DNA of 64,000 bases from Halichoerus grypus (Eukaryota; Chordata; Mammalia; Carnivora; Phocidae), in assembly GCF_964656455.1 (NCBI RefSeq), contig NC_135714.1, forward strand, positions 165,060,243 to 165,124,242, given 5' to 3'. Shown in pieces: positions 23,162-38,324 of the stretch (its first letter is position 1; each line of letters begins with the position of its first letter). Made by a program: the position numbers and the translations under genes. Under the pieces are notes generated by a model. It saw only the letters and a list, made by a program, of their open reading frames with translations, was not told the DNA's origin and did no database searches.

Positions 23162-26100
23162 AGTTAGGTGGCTGTGTTTAAGCCTGCACACACACCCTGG
23201 GCAATGGTACTAGCCCCATAACCATGATGTGATTTGAGAGCTGCCTTCTGTACCGGCCTGTCTCTCCCCGATATTACGATATTGAAACCGTCCCAGGGCT
23301 CTCAGCCACAGTACACCCTAAACTGCTTCGCCCACACAGAGGTCGACGGTAGCTAAAGCACGGCTTCTCTACAGTGTTGTTTCTTCGAGTTAGAACGCTA
23401 GCTATTAGACTTCCATGCAAAAGTGGGGCTGCCGTGCTAGCGTGATGAAACACATGGGGAGTCGTGTTCTGCCTTTCGCTGGGGCCTGAGTCTCACTCGC
23501 AAAAAGCTTTGGACTCCCTTGCAGTGCTCTCACGCACGCACACAACAAAATGCTTGCACCCTCAGGAGCAGCTCTTTTACCTGCAGCACAGGCTCTCTAC
23601 CGAGTTTTTCCTTCGAGTTAGGTGGCTGTGTTTAAGCCTGCACACACCCACGGGGCAACGGAACTAGCCCCATAACCATGTAGTGAGTTCAGATCTGCCT
23701 TATGTGCCAGCCTGTCTCTCCCCCGATATGATGAAATGGAAACCGTCCCCAGGCTCTCAGCCACAGTACACCCTAAACTGCTTCGCCCACAGAGAGGTCG
23801 ACGGTAGCTAAAGCACGGTTTCTCTACAGTGTTGTTTCTCCGAGTTAGAAAGCTAGCTGTTAGACTTCCATGCAAAAGTGGGGCCGCAGTCCTAGCTTCA
23901 TGGAGCAAGTGGGGAGTCGTGTTCTGGCTTCTTCCGGGGCCTGGGTCTCACAAGGAAAATGCTTTTGGACTCACTTGCAGTGCGCTCACGCATGCACACA
24001 GCAAAATGCGTCCACCCTGAGGCATGGCTCTTTTAGCCGAAGCAGGAATTCCCTACAGAGTTGTTCCTTTGAGTTAGGTGGTTGGCTTTAGGCCTGCAGG
24101 CACCCCCGGGGCAAGGGCACTAGCCTCATCAACCAGAGGTGACTTGAGAGCTGCCTTCCGCACCGGCCTGTTTCTCACTCCATTTCACGTCTGGGACCCT
24201 TTCCCCGGTCTCTCGTACACGAGCAGGGTCAAATTCCTCCTGCTTCAGGAACGGCAATGTTAACTCAAGCGCAGTCACTCTAGAGGATTGATTCTTGGTG
24301 TTAGTAGCCTGGGAACTAGGCATCCAGGCACACAGGGTACAGCAGTGCTAATCTCCTCAAACAAGAGGTGAGTCGACAGCAGCCTTCCTTCCAGGCCTGC
24401 TTCTCACTCCGAGTTACGTTTAGGTTCCATTTCTCATGCTTTCACAAAAACACACAACAGATGAAGTGCACGCTCAGGAAGGGCGATCTTTGCTGAGGCA
24501 CGGGTTCTCTACAGTTTTGTTCCTTTGCGTTGCGTGGATGGCACTGAGGACTCCACGCACACACGGGAGAGCCGATCTAGTTTCCCGAAACAAGAGTTGA
24601 GTCCATAGGGGCCTTCTGCCCATGCTTATTTCTCCCTCCGAATTCGGCTGGGACTCCTTCCCCAGGTTTGCACTCAAGCAGACTTGAAAATGCTGCCACC
24701 CTGTGGAGAGGCGAACGAGCTGAAGCTGGGCTTCTTGAGCGGCTTCTTTCTGCCAAATCAGTGTGGAGCCCTTAGCATTCCTATGCACACATGGAGCCGA
24801 AGTGTTAGCTTCAGGTAACAAGAGCTGAGTCGAGAGGAGCCTTCTGGCCCGGACTCCTTCTCCCTCGGTTTCACGTAAGGAACCCGTTCCTCAGGCTCTC
24901 ACCCACGGTAGCCTGGAAAGTGCTTCCTCCCTCAGAGAGGTGGATGGTAGCTAAAGCACGGTTTCTCTACCGTGTTGTTTCTTCCAGGGAGAACGCTAGC
25001 GATTAGATTTCCATGCAAAAGTAGGGCCGCAGTGCTAGCTAAATGAAACACACGGGGAGTCGTCTTCTGCCTTTTGCTGGGGCCTGAGTCTCACTCGCAG
25101 AAACTTTGGACTCCCTTGCAGTCCTCTCATGCACGCACACAACCAAATGCTTCCACCCTCAGGAGCGGCTGTTTGAGCTGAAGCACGGATTCTCTACCGT
25201 GTTTTTCCTTTGAGTTAGGTGGCTGTCTTTCAGCCTGCACACACACCCAGGGCAACGGTACTAGCCCCATAACCATGATGTGAGTTGAGAGCTGCCTTCT
25301 GTACCGGCCTGTCTCTCCCCCGATTTTACAAAATGGAAAATGTCCCCAGGCTCTCAGCCACAGTACACCCTAAACTGCTTCGCCCACAGAGAGGTCGACG
25401 GTAGCTAAAGCACGGTTTCTCTACTGTGTAGTTTCTTCGAGTTAGAACGCTAGCTCTTAGACTTCCATGCAAATGTGGGGCTGCCGTGCTAGCTTGGTAA
25501 AACACATGGGGAGTCGTGTTCTGCCTTTCGCTGGGGCCTGAGTCTCACTCGCAAAATGCTTTGGACTCCCTTGCAGTGCTCTCACGCACGCACACAACAA
25601 AAGGCTTCCACCCTTAGGAGCAGCTGTTTTACCTGCAGCTCGGATTCCCTACCGAGTTTTTCCTTCGAGTTAAGTGGCTGTCTTTAAGCCTGCACACACC
25701 CACGGGGCAACGGAACTAGCCCCTTAAGCATGTAGTGAGTTGAGAGCTGCCTTCTGTACCGGACTGTCTCTCCCCCTATATTCCGAAATGGAAACCGTCC
25801 CCAGGCTGCCAGCCACAGTACACCCTAAACTGCTTCGCCCACACAGAGGTCGACGGTAGCTAAAGCACGGCTTCTCTACAGTGTTGTTTCTTCGACTTAG
25901 AACGCTAGCTATTAGACTTCCCTGAAAAGTGGCGCTGCCGTGCTAGCTTGATGAAACACATGGGGAGTGGTGTTCTGCCTTTCGCTGGGGCCTGAGTCTC
26001 ACTCGCAGAAAGCTTTGGACTCCCTTGCAGTGCTCTCACGCACGCACACAACAAAATGCTTCCACCCTCAGGAGCAGCTGTTTTACCTGCAGCACAGGCT

Positions 26101-28503
26101 CTCTACCGAGTTTTTCCTTCGAGTTAGGTGGCTGTGTTTAAGCCTGCACACACACCCTGGGCAACGGTAGTAGCCCCATAACCATGATGTGAGTTGAGAG
26201 CTGCCTTCTGTGCCGGCCTGTCCCTCCACCGATATTATGGTATTGAAACCGTCCCAGGGCTCCCAACCTCGGTACACCCTAAACTGCTTCGCCCTCAGAG
26301 AGGTCGACGGTAGCTAAAGCACGGTTTCTCTACAGTGTTGTTTCTTCGACTTAGAAAGCTAACTATCAGACTTCCATGCAAAAGTGGGGCCGCAGTATTA
26401 GATTCATGGAGCAAGTGGGGAGTCGTGTTCTGGCTTCTTCTGGGGCCTGGGTCTCACAAGGAAAATGCTTTTGGACTCACTTGCTGTGCACTCCCGCATG
26501 CACACCACACAATGCGTCCACCCTGAGGCATGGCTCTTTTAGCCGAAGCAGGAATTCTCTACAGAGTTGTTCCTTTGAGTTAGGCGGTTGGCTTATGGCC
26601 TGCAGGAACACACGGGGCAAGGGTACTGGCCTCATAAACAAGAGGTGAGTTGAGAGCTGCCTTCCGCACCGGCCTGTTTCTCACTCCATTTCACGTATGG
26701 GACCCTTTCCCCGGTCTCTCATACACGAACACTATACAACTCCTGCGGCTTCAGGAACTGCAATGTTAGCTAAAGCGCAGTAAAGCTACAGCATTGATTC
26801 TTGGTGTTAGTAGTCTGGTAGGCGAATGAGCTGCACCTGGGATTCTTGACAGGCTTGTTTCTTCCCAGTCAGTGTCGAGCACATAGCATTCCAAGCACAC
26901 ATGGAGCAGTAGTGTTAGCTTCAGGTAGCAAGAGCTGAGTCCAGAGGTGCCTTCTGCCCGGACCTATTTCTCCCTTGGTTTCACGTATGGAACCCGTTCC
27001 CCAGGCTCTCAGCCACGGTACTCCGTGTAATACTTCCTCCATCTAGAGGTCGACGGTAGCTAAAGCAGGGTTTCTCTACAGTGTTGTTTCTTCGAGTTAG
27101 AACACTAGCTGTTAGACTTCCATGCAAAAGTGGGGCTGCCGTGCTAGCGTGATGAAACACATGGGGAGTCGTGTTCTGCCTTCTGCTGGGGCCTGAGGCT
27201 CACTCACAAAAAGCTTTGGACTCCCTTGCAGGGCTCTCATGCACGCACACAACATAATGCTTCCACCTTCAAGAGCGGCTCTTTTAGCTGAAGCATGGAT
27301 TCTCCAGCGAGTTTTTCCTTCGAGTTAGGCGGTTTTCATGAAGCCTGCACACACACCCGGGGCAACGGTACTAGCCCCATAACCATGGTGTGAGTTGAGA
27401 GCTGCCTTCTCTCCGGGCTGTCTCTCCCTCGATTTTAGGAAACGGAACCCGTCCCCAGGCTCTCACCCACCGTACACCCTAAACTGCTTCCTCCCACACA
27501 GAGGTCGTCGGTAGCTAAAGCACGGTTTCTCTTCAGTGTTGTTTCTCCGAGTTAGAACGCTTGCTATTAATGTCCACAATAGCCAAACTGTGGAAAGAGC
27601 CAAGATGTCCACCAACAGATGAATGGATAAAGAAGAGGGGGTATATATATATATATATATATACAATGGAATATTATGCAGCCATCAAAAGGAATGAGAT
27701 CTTGCCCTCTGCAACGACGTGGATGGAACTGGAGGGTATCATGCTGAGCGAAATAAGTCAAACAGAGAAAGACATGTATCATATGACCTCACTGATATGA
27801 GGAATTCTTAATCTCAGGAAACAAACTGAGGGTTGCTGGAGTGGGGGCTGGGGTGGGAGGGATGGGGTCACTGGGTGTTGGACACTGGGGAGGGTATGTG
27901 TTCTGGTAAGCGCTGTGAATTGTGCAAGACTGTTGAATCTCAGATCTGTACCTCTGAAACAAATAATGCAATATATGTTAAGAAAGAAAAAAAGAAGAAG
28001 AAGAATGTAGCAGGAGGAGAAGAATGAAGGGGGGAAAATCGGAGGGGGAAAAGAACCATGAGAGACGATGGACTCTGAAAAACAAACTGAGGGTTCTAGA
28101 GGGGAGGGGGGTGGGAGGATGGGTTAGCCTGGTGATGGGTATTGAGCAGGGCACGATCTGCATGGAGCACTGGGTGATATGCACAAACAATGAATCATGG
28201 AACACTATATCTAAAACTAATGATGTAATGTACGGGGATTAACATAACAATAAAAACATTTAATAATAATAATAATAAAGAACGCTTGCTATTAGACTTC
28301 CATGCAAAAGTGGGGCCGCAGTGCTAGCTTCATGAAACAAGTGGGGAGTCGTGTTCTGTCTTCTGCCGGGGCCTGAGTCCCACACGGAAAATGGGTCTGG
28401 ACTCCCTTGCAGTGCTCTCACGCACGCCCACGACAAAATGCTGCCACCCTCAGGAGCAGCTGTTTTACCTGCAGCACAGGCTCTCAACCGAGTTTTTCCT
28501 TCG
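23162..28503 (+). repeat. Unit U5, full 5342-bp unit
   Basis: Half 1 is 23162-25667 and half 2 is 25668-28503. Its L1 has A at 28018 and C at 28233, shared only with U6. The C/G pair at 28428 and 28432 is shared with U2 and U11. Its L1 carries (TA)11. Confidence 0.95.
27570..28278 (+). mobile_element. 5'-truncated carnivoran L1, copy 6 (in U5)
   Basis: Target-site duplications are at 27554-27569 and 28279-28294. (TA)11 at 27642-27663 keeps the ORF2 tail in frame to 27800. A at 28018 and C at 28233 in the 3' UTR are shared only with copy 7. Confidence 0.93.
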
Positions 28504-31500
28504 AGTTAGGTGGCTGTGTTTAAGCCTGCACACACACCCTGGGCAATGGTACTAGCCCCATAACCATGATGTGATTTGAGAGCTGCCTTCTGTACCGGCC
28601 TGTCTCTCCCCGATATTACGATATTGAAACCGTCCCAGGGCTCTCAGCCACAGTACACCCTAAACTGCTTCGCCCACACAGAGGTCGACGGTAGCTAAAG
28701 CACGGCTTCTCTACAGTGTTGTTTCTTCGAGTTAGAACGCTAGCTATTAGACTTCCATGCAAAAGTGGGGCTGCCGTGCTAGCGTGATGAAACACATGGG
28801 GAGTCGTGTTCTGCCTTTCGCTGGGGCCTGAGTCTCACTCGCAAAAAGCTTTGGACTCCCTTGCAGTGCTCTCACGCACGCACACAACAAAATGCTTGCA
28901 CCCTCAGGAGCAGCTCTTTTACCTGCAGCACAGGCTCTCTACCGAGTTTTTCCTTCGAGTTAGGTGGCTGTGTTTAAGCCTGCACACACCCACGGGGCAA
29001 CGGAACTAGCCCCATAACCATGTAGTGAGTTCAGATCTGCCTTATGTGCCAGCCTGTCTCTCCCCCGATATGATGAAATGGAAACCGTCCCCAGGCTCTC
29101 AGCCACAGTACACCCTAAACTGCTTCGCCCACAGAGAGGTCGACGGTAGCTAAAGCACGGTTTCTCTACAGTGTTGTTTCTCCGAGTTAGAAAGCTAGCT
29201 GTTAGACTTCCATGCAAAAGTGGGGCCGCAGTCCTAGCTTCATGGAGCAAGTGGGGAGTCGTGTTCTGGCTTCTTCCGGGGCCTGGGTCTCACAAGGAAA
29301 ATGCTTTTGGACTCACTTGCAGTGCGCTCACGCATGCACACAGCAAAATGCGTCCACCCTGAGGCATGGCTCTTTTAGCCGAAGCAGGAATTCCCTACAG
29401 AGTTGTTCCTTTGAGTTAGGTGGTTGGCTTTAGGCCTGCAGGCACCCCCGGGGCAAGGGCACTAGCCTCATCAACCAGAGGTGACTTGAGAGCTGCCTTC
29501 CGCACCGGCCTGTTTCTCACTCCATTTCACGTCTGGGACCCTTTCCCCGGTCTCTCGTACACGAGCAGGGTCAAATTCCTCCTGCTTCAGGAACGGCAAT
29601 GTTAACTCAAGCGCAGTCACTCTAGAGGATTGATTCTTGGTGTTAGTAGCCTGGGAACTAGGCATCCAGGCACACAGGGTACAGCAGTGCTAATCTCCTC
29701 AAACAAGAGGTGAGTCGACAGCAGCCTTCCTTCCAGGCCTGCTTCTCACTCCGAGTTACGTTTAGGTTCCATTTCTCATGCTTTCACAAAAACACACAAC
29801 AGATGAAGTGCACGCTCAGGAAGGGCGATCTTTGCTGAGGCACGGGTTCTCTACAGTTTTGTTCCTTTGCGTTGCGTGGATGGCACTGAGGACTCCACGC
29901 ACACACGGGAGAGCCGATCTAGTTTCCCGAAACAAGAGTTGAGTCCATAGGGGCCTTCTGCCCATGCTTATTTCTCCCTCCGAATTCGGCTGGGACTCCT
30001 TCCCCAGGTTTGCACTCAAGCAGACTTGAAAATGCTGCCACCCTGTGGAGAGGCGAACGAGCTGAAGCTGGGCTTCTTGAGCGGCTTCTTTCTGCCAAAT
30101 CAGTGTGGAGCCCTTAGCATTCCTATGCACACATGGAGCCGAAGTGTTAGCTTCAGGTAACAAGAGCTGAGTCGAGAGGAGCCTTCTGGCCCGGACTCCT
30201 TCTCCCTCGGTTTCACGTAAGGAACCCGTTCCTCAGGCTCTCACCCACGGTAGCCTGGAAAGTGCTTCCTCCCTCAGAGAGGTGGATGGTAGCTAAAGCA
30301 CGGTTTCTCTACCGTGTTGTTTCTTCCAGGGAGAACGCTAGCGATTAGATTTCCATGCAAAAGTAGGGCCGCAGTGCTAGCTAAATGAAACACACGGGGA
30401 GTCGTCTTCTGCCTTTTGCTGGGGCCTGAGTCTCACTCGCAGAAACTTTGGACTCCCTTGCAGTCCTCTCATGCACGCACACAACCAAATGCTTCCACCC
30501 TCAGGAGCGGCTGTTTGAGCTGAAGCACGGATTCTCTACCGTGTTTTTCCTTTGAGTTAGGTGGCTGTCTTTCAGCCTGCACACACACCCAGGGCAACGG
30601 TACTAGCCCCATAACCATGATGTGAGTTGAGAGCTGCCTTCTGTACCGGCCTGTCTCTCCCCCGATTTTACAAAATGGAAAATGTCCCCAGGCTCTCAGC
30701 CACAGTACACCCTAAACTGCTTCGCCCACAGAGAGGTCGACGGTAGCTAAAGCACGGTTTCTCTACTGTGTAGTTTCTTCGAGTTCGAACGCTAGCTCTT
30801 AGACTTCCATGCAAATGTGGGGCTGCCGTGCTAGCTTGGTAAAACACATGGGGAGTCGTGTTCTGCCTTTCGCTGGGGCCTGAGTCTCACTCGCAAAATG
30901 CTTTGGACTCCCTTGCAGTGCTCTCACGCACGCACACAACAAAAGGCTTCCACCCTTAGGAGCAGCTGTTTTACCTGCAGCTCGGATTCCCTACCGAGTT
31001 TTTCCTTCGAGTTAAGTGGCTGTCTTTAAGCCTGCACACACCCACGGGGCAACGGAACTAGCCCCTTAAGCATGTAGTGAGTTGAGAGCTGCCTTCTGTA
31101 CCGGACTGTCTCTCCCCCTATATTCCGAAATGGAAACCGTCCCCAGGCTGCCAGCCACAGTACACCCTAAACTGCTTCGCCCACACAGAGGTCGACGGTA
31201 GCTAAAGCACGGCTTCTCTACAGTGTTGTTTCTTCGACTTAGAACGCTAGCTATTAGACTTCCCTGAAAAGTGGCGCTGCCGTGCTAGCTTGATGAAACA
31301 CATGGGGAGTGGTGTTCTGCCTTTCGCTGGGGCCTGAGTCTCACTCGCAGAAAGCTTTGGACTCCCTTGCAGTGCTCTCACGCACGCACACAACAAAATG
31401 CTTCCACCCTCAGGAGCAGCTGTTTTACCTGCAGCACAGGCTCTCTACCGAGTTTTTCCTTCGAGTTAGGTGGCTGTGTTTAAGCCTGCACACACACCCT

Positions 31501-33843
31501 GGGCAACGGTAGTAGCCCCATAACCATGATGTGAGTTGAGAGCTGCCTTCTGTGCCGGCCTGTCCCTCCACCGATATTATGGTATTGAAACCGTCCCAGG
31601 GCTCCCAACCTCGGTACACCCTAAACTGCTTCGCCCTCAGAGAGGTCGACGGTAGCTAAAGCACGGTTTCTCTACAGTGTTGTTTCTTCGACTTAGAAAG
31701 CTAACTATCAGACTTCCATGCAAAAGTGGGGCCGCAGTATTAGATTCATGGAGCAAGTGGGGAGTCGTGTTCTGGCTTCTTCTGGGGCCTGGGTCTCACA
31801 AGGAAAATGCTTTTGGACTCACTTGCTGTGCACTCCCGCATGCACACCACACAATGCGTCCACCCTGAGGCATGGCTCTTTTAGCCGAAGCAGGAATTCT
31901 CTACAGAGTTGTTCCTTTGAGTTAGGCGGTTGGCTTATGGCCTGCAGGAACACACGGGGCAAGGGTACTGGCCTCATAAACAAGAGGTGAGTTGAGAGCT
32001 GCCTTCCGCACCGGCCTGTTTCTCACTCCATTTCACGTATGGGACCCTTTCCCCGGTCTCTCATACACGAACACTATACAACTCCTGCGGCTTCAGGAAC
32101 TGCAATGTTAGCTAAAGCGCAGTAAAGCTACAGCATTGATTCTTGGTGTTAGTAGTCTGGTAGGCGAATGAGCTGCACCTGGGATTCTTGACAGGCTTGT
32201 TTCTTCCCAGTCAGTGTCGAGCACATAGCATTCCAAGCACACATGGAGCAGTAGTGTTAGCTTCAGGTAGCAAGAGCTGAGTCCAGAGGTGCCTTCTGCC
32301 CGGACCTATTTCTCCCTTGGTTTCACGTATGGAACCCGTTCCCCAGGCTCTCAGCCACGGTACTCCGTGTAATACTTCCTCCATCTAGAGGTCGACGGTA
32401 GCTAAAGCAGGGTTTCTCTACAGTGTTGTTTCTTCGAGTTAGAACACTAGCTGTTAGACTTCCATGCAAAAGTGGGGCTGCCGTGCTAGCGTGATGAAAC
32501 ACATGGGGAGTCGTGTTCTGCCTTCTGCTGGGGCCTGAGGCTCACTCACAAAAAGCTTTGGACTCCCTTGCAGGGCTCTCATGCACGCACACAACATAAT
32601 GCTTCCACCTTCAAGAGCGGCTCTTTTAGCTGAAGCATGGATTCTCCAGCGAGTTTTTCCTTCGAGTTAGGCGGTTTTCATGAAGCCTGCACACACACCC
32701 GGGGCAACGGTACTAGCCCCATAACCATGGTGTGAGTTGAGAGCTGCCTTCTCTCCGGGCTGTCTCTCCCTCGATTTTAGGAAACGGAACCCGTCCCCAG
32801 GCTCTCACCCACCGTACACCCTAAACTGCTTCCTCCCACACAGAGGTCGTCGGTAGCTAAAGCACGGTTTCTCTTCAGTGTTGTTTCTCCGAGTTAGAAC
32901 GCTTGCTATTAATGTCCACAATAGCCAAACTGTGGAAAGAGCCAAGATGTCCACCAACAGATGAATGGATAAAGAAGAGGGGGTATATATATATATATAT
33001 ATACAATGGAATATTATGCAGCCATCAAAAGGAATGAGATCTTGCCCTCTGCAACGACGTGGATGGAACTGGAGGGTATCATGCTGAGCGAAATAAGTCA
33101 AACAGAGAAAGACATGTATCATATGACCTCACTGATATGAGGAATTCTTAATCTCAGGAAACAAACTGAGGGTTGCTGGAGTGGGGGCTGGGGTGGGAGG
33201 GATGGGGTCACTGGGTGTTGGACACTGGGGAGGGTATGTGTTCTGGTAAGCGCTGTGAATTGTGCAAGACTGTTGAATCTCAGATCTGTACCTCTGAAAC
33301 AAATAATGCAATATATGTTAAGAAAGAAAAAAAGAAGAAGAAGAATGTAGCAGGAGGAGAAGAATGAAGGGGGGAAAATCGGAGGGGGAAAAGAACCATG
33401 AGAGACGATGGACTCTGAAAAACAAACTGAGGGTTCTAGAGGGGAGGGGGGTGGGAGGATGGGTTAGCCTGGTGATGGGTATTGAGCAGGGCACGATCTG
33501 CATGGAGCACTGGGTGATATGCACAAACAATGAATCATGGAACACTATATCTAAAACTAATGATGTAATGTACGGGGATTAACATAACAATAAAAACATT
33601 TAATAATAATAATAATAAAGAACGCTTGCTATTAGACTTCCATGCAAAAGTGGGGCCGCAGTGCTAGCTTCATGAAACAAGTGGGGAGTCGTGTTCTGTC
33701 TTCTGCCGGGGCCTGAGTCCCACACGGAAAATGGGTCTGGACTCCCTTGCAGTGCTCTCACGCACGCACACAACAAAATGCTGCCACCCTCAGGAGCAGC
33801 TGTTTTACCTGCAGCACAGGCTCTCAACCGAGTTTTTCCTTCG
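28504..33843 (+). repeat. Unit U6, full 5340-bp unit
   Basis: Half 1 is 28504-31009 and half 2 is 31010-33843. Its L1 shares A at 33358 and C at 33573 with U5 only, but it lacks the C/G pair that U5 carries about 200 bp further on. The shared tract therefore ends between those markers. Its L1 carries (TA)10. Confidence 0.95.
32912..33618 (+). mobile_element. 5'-truncated carnivoran L1, copy 7 (in U6)
   Basis: Target-site duplications are at 32896-32911 and 33619-33634. (TA)10 at 32984-33003 breaks the ORF2 tail that ends at 33140. A at 33358 and C at 33573 are shared with copy 6. Confidence 0.93.
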
Positions 33844-36800
33844 AGTTAGGTGGCTGTGTTTAAGCCTGCACACACACCCTGGGCAATGGTACTAGCCCCA
33901 TAACCATGATGTGATTTGAGAGCTGCCTTCTGTACCGGCCTGTCTCTCCCCGATATTACGATATTGAAACCGTCCCAGGGCTCTCAGCCACAGTACACCC
34001 TAAACTGCTTCGCCCACACAGAGGTCGACGGTAGCTAAAGCACGGCTTCTCTACAGTGTTGTTTCTTCGAGTTAGAACGCTAGCTATTAGACTTCCATGC
34101 AAAAGTGGGGCTGCCGTGCTAGCGTGATGAAACACATGGGGAGTCGTGTTCTGCCTTTCGCTGGGGCCTGAGTCTCACTCGCAAAAAGCTTTGGACTCCC
34201 TTGCAGTGCTCTCACGCACGCACACAACAAAATGCTTGCACCCTCAGGAGCAGCTCTTTTACCTGCAGCACAGGCTCTCTACCGAGTTTTTCCTTCGAGT
34301 TAGGTGGCTGTGTTTAAGCCTGCACACACCCACGGGGCAACGGAACTAGCCCCATAACCATGTAGTGAGTTCAGATCTGCCTTATGTGCCAGCCTGTCTC
34401 TCCCCCGATATGATGAAATGGAAACCGTCCCCAGGCTCTCAGCCACAGTACACCCTAAACTGCTTCGCCCACAGAGAGGTCGACGGTAGCTAAAGCACGG
34501 TTTCTCTACAGTGTTGTTTCTCCGAGTTAGAAAGCTAGCTGTTAGACTTCCATGCAAAAGTGGGGCCGCAGTCCTAGCTTCATGGAGCAAGTGGGGAGTC
34601 GTGTTCTGGCTTCTTCCGGGGCCTGGGTCTCACAAGGAAAATGCTTTTGGACTCACTTGCAGTGCGCTCACGCATGCACACAGCAAAATGCGTCCACCCT
34701 GAGGCATGGCTCTTTTAGCCGAAGCAGGAATTCCCTACAGAGTTGTTCCTTTGAGTTAGGTGGTTGGCTTTAGGCCTGCAGGCACCCCCGGGGCAAGGGC
34801 ACTAGCCTCATCAACCAGAGGTGACTTGAGAGCTGCCTTCCGCACCGGCCTGTTTCTCACTCCATTTCACGTCTGGGACCCTTTCCCCGGTCTCTCGTAC
34901 ACGAGCAGGGTCAAATTCCTCCTGCTTCAGGAACGGCAATGTTAACTCAAGCGCAGTCACTCTAGAGGATTGATTCTTGGTGTTAGTAGCCTGGGAACTA
35001 GGCATCCAGGCACACAGGGTACAGCAGTGCTAATCTCCTCAAACAAGAGGTGAGTCGACAGCAGCCTTCCTTCCAGGCCTGCTTCTCACTCCGAGTTACG
35101 TTTAGGTTCCATTTCTCATGCTTTCACAAAAACACACAATAGATGAAGTGCACGCTCAGGAAGGGCGATCTTTGCTGAGGCACGGGTTCTCTACAGTTTT
35201 GTTCCTTTGCGTTGCGTGGATGGCACTGAGGACTCCACGCACACACGGGAGAGCCGATCTAGTTTCCCGAAACAAGAGTTGAGTCCATAGGGGCCTTCTG
35301 CCCATGCTTATTTCTCCCTCCGAATTCGGCTGGGACTCCTTCCCCAGGTTTGCACTCAAGCAGACTTGAAAATGCTGCCACCCTGTGGAGAGGCGAACGA
35401 GCTGAAGCTGGGCTTCTTGAGCGGCTTCTTTCTGCCAAATCAGTGTGGAGCCCTTAGCATTCCTATGCACACATGGAGCCGAAGTGTTAGCTTCAGGTAA
35501 CAAGAGCTGAGTCGAGAGGAGCCTTCTCGCCCGGACTCCTTCTCCCTCGGTTTCACGTAAGGAACCCGTTCCTCAGGCTCTCACCCACGGTAGCCTGGAA
35601 AGTGCTTCCTCCCTCAGAGAGGTGGATGGTAGCTAAAGCACGGTTTCTCTACCGTGTTGTTTCTTCCAGGGAGAACGCTAGCGATTAGATTTCCATGCAA
35701 AAGTAGGGCCGCAGTGCTAGCTAAATGAAACACACGGGGAGTCGTCTTCTGCCTTTTGCTGGGGCCTGAGTCTCACTCGCAGAAACTTTGGACTCCCTTG
35801 CAGTCCTCTCATGCACGCACACAACCAAATGCTTCCACCCTCAGGAGCGGCTGTTTGAGCTGAAGCACGGATTCTCTACCGTGTTTTTCCTTTGAGTTAG
35901 GTGGCTGTCTTTCAGCCTGCACACACACCCAGGGCAACGGTACTAGCCCCATAACCATGATGTGAGTTGAGAGCTGCCTTCTGTACCGGCCTGTCTCTCC
36001 CCCGATTTTACAAAATGGAAAATGTCCCCAGGCTCTCAGCCACAGTACACCCTAAACTGCTTCGCCCACAGAGAGGTCGACGGTAGCTAAAGCACGGTTT
36101 CTCTACTGTGTAGTTTCTTCGAGTTCGAACGCTAGCTCTTAGACTTCCATGCAAATGTGGGGCTGCCGTGCTAGCTTGGTAAAACACATGGGGAGTCGTG
36201 TTCTGCCTTTCGCTGGGGCCTGAGTCTCACTCGCAAAATGCTTTGGACTCCCTTGCAGTGCTCTCACGCACGCACACAACAAAAGGCTTCCACCCTTAGG
36301 AGCAGCTGTTTTACCTGCAGCTCGGATTCCCTACCGAGTTTTTCCTTCGAGTTAAGTGGCTGTCTTTAAGCCTGCACACACCCACGGGGCAACGGAACTA
36401 GCCCCTTAAGCATGTAGTGAGTTGAGAGCTGCCTTCTGTACCGGACTGTCTCTCCCCCTATATTCCGAAATGGAAACCGTCCCCAGGCTGCCAGCCACAG
36501 TACACCCTAAACTGCTTCGCCCACACAGAGGTCGACGGTAGCTAAAGCACGGCTTCTCTACAGTGTTGTTTCTTCGACTTAGAACGCTAGCTATTAGACT
36601 TCCCTGAAAAGTGGCGCTGCCGTGCTAGCTTGATGAAACACATGGGGAGTGGTGTTCTGCCTTTCGCTGGGGCCTGAGTCTCACTCGCAGAAAGCTTTGG
36701 ACTCCCTTGCAGTGCTCTCACGCACGCACACAACAAAATGCTTCCACCCTCAGGAGCAGCTGTTTTACCTGCAGCACAGGCTCTCTACCGAGTTTTTCCT

Positions 36801-38324
36801 TCGAGTTAGGTGGCTGTGTTTAAGCCTGCACACACACCCTGGGCAACGGTAGTAGCTCCATAACCATGATGTGAGTTGAGAGCTGCCTTCTGTGCCGGCC
36901 TGTCCCTCCACCGATATTATGGTATTGAAACCGTCCCAGGGCTCCCAACCTCGGTACACCCTAAACTGCTTCGCCCTCAGAGAGGTCGACGGTAGCTAAA
37001 GCACGGTTTCTCTACAGTGTTGTTTCTTCGACTTAGAAAGCTAACTATCAGACTTCCATGCAAAAGTGGGGCCGCAGTATTAGATTCATGGAGCAAGTGG
37101 GGAGTCGTGTTCTGGCTTCTTCTGGGGCCTGGGTCTCACAAGGAAAATGCTTTTGGACTCACTTGCTGTGCACTCCCGCATGCACACCACACAATGCGTC
37201 CACCCTGAGGCATGGCTCTTTTAGCCGAAGCAGGAATTCTCTACAGAGTTGTTCCTTTGAGTTAGGCGGTTGGCTTATGGCCTGCAGGAACACACGGGGC
37301 AAGGGTACTGGCCTCATAAACAAGAGGTGAGTTGAGAGCTGCCTTCCGCACCGGCCTGTTTCTCACTCCATTTCACGTATGGGACCCTTTCCCCGGTCTC
37401 TCATACACGAACACTATACAACTCCTGCGGCTTCAGGAACTGCAATGTTAGCTAAAGCGCAGTAAAGCTACAGCATTGATTCTTGGTGTTAGTAGTCTGG
37501 TAGGCGAATGAGCTGCACCTGGGATTCTTGACAGGCTTGTTTCTTCCCAGTCAGTGTCGAGCACATAGCATTCCAAGCACACATGGAGCAGTAGTGTTAG
37601 CTTCAGGTAGCAAGAGCTGAGTCCAGAGGTGCCTTCTGCCCGGACCTATTTCTCCCTTGGTTTCACGTATGGAACCCGTTCCCCAGGCTCTCAGCCACGG
37701 TACTCCGTGTAATACTTCCTCCATCTAGAGGTCGACGGTAGCTAAAGCAGGGTTTCTCTACAGTGTTGTTTCTTCGAGTTAGAACACTAGCTGTTAGACT
37801 TCCATGCAAAAGTGGGGCTGCCGTGCTAGCGTGATGAAACACATGGGGAGTCGTGTTCTGCCTTCTGCTGGGGCCTGAGGCTCACTCACAAAAAGCTTTG
37901 GACTCCCTTGCAGGGCTCTCATGCACGCACACAACATAATGCTTCCACCTTCAAGAGCGGCTCTTTTAGCTGAAGCATGGATTCTCCAGCGAGTTTTTCC
38001 TTCGAGTTAGGCGGTTTTCATGAAGCCTGCACACACACCCGGGGCAACGGTACTAGCCCCATAACCATGGTGTGAGTTGAGAGCTGCCTTCTCTCCGGGC
38101 TGTCTCTCCCTCGATTTTAGGAAACGGAACCCGTCCCCAGGCTCTCACCCACCGTACACCCTAAACTGCTTCCTCCCACACAGAGGTCGTCGGTAGCTAA
38201 AGCACGGTTTCTCTTCAGTGTTGTTTCTCCGAGTTAGAACGCTTGCTATTAATGTCCACAATAGCCAAACTGTGGAAAGAGCCAAGATGTCCACCAACAG
38301 ATGAATGGATAAAGAAGAGGGGGT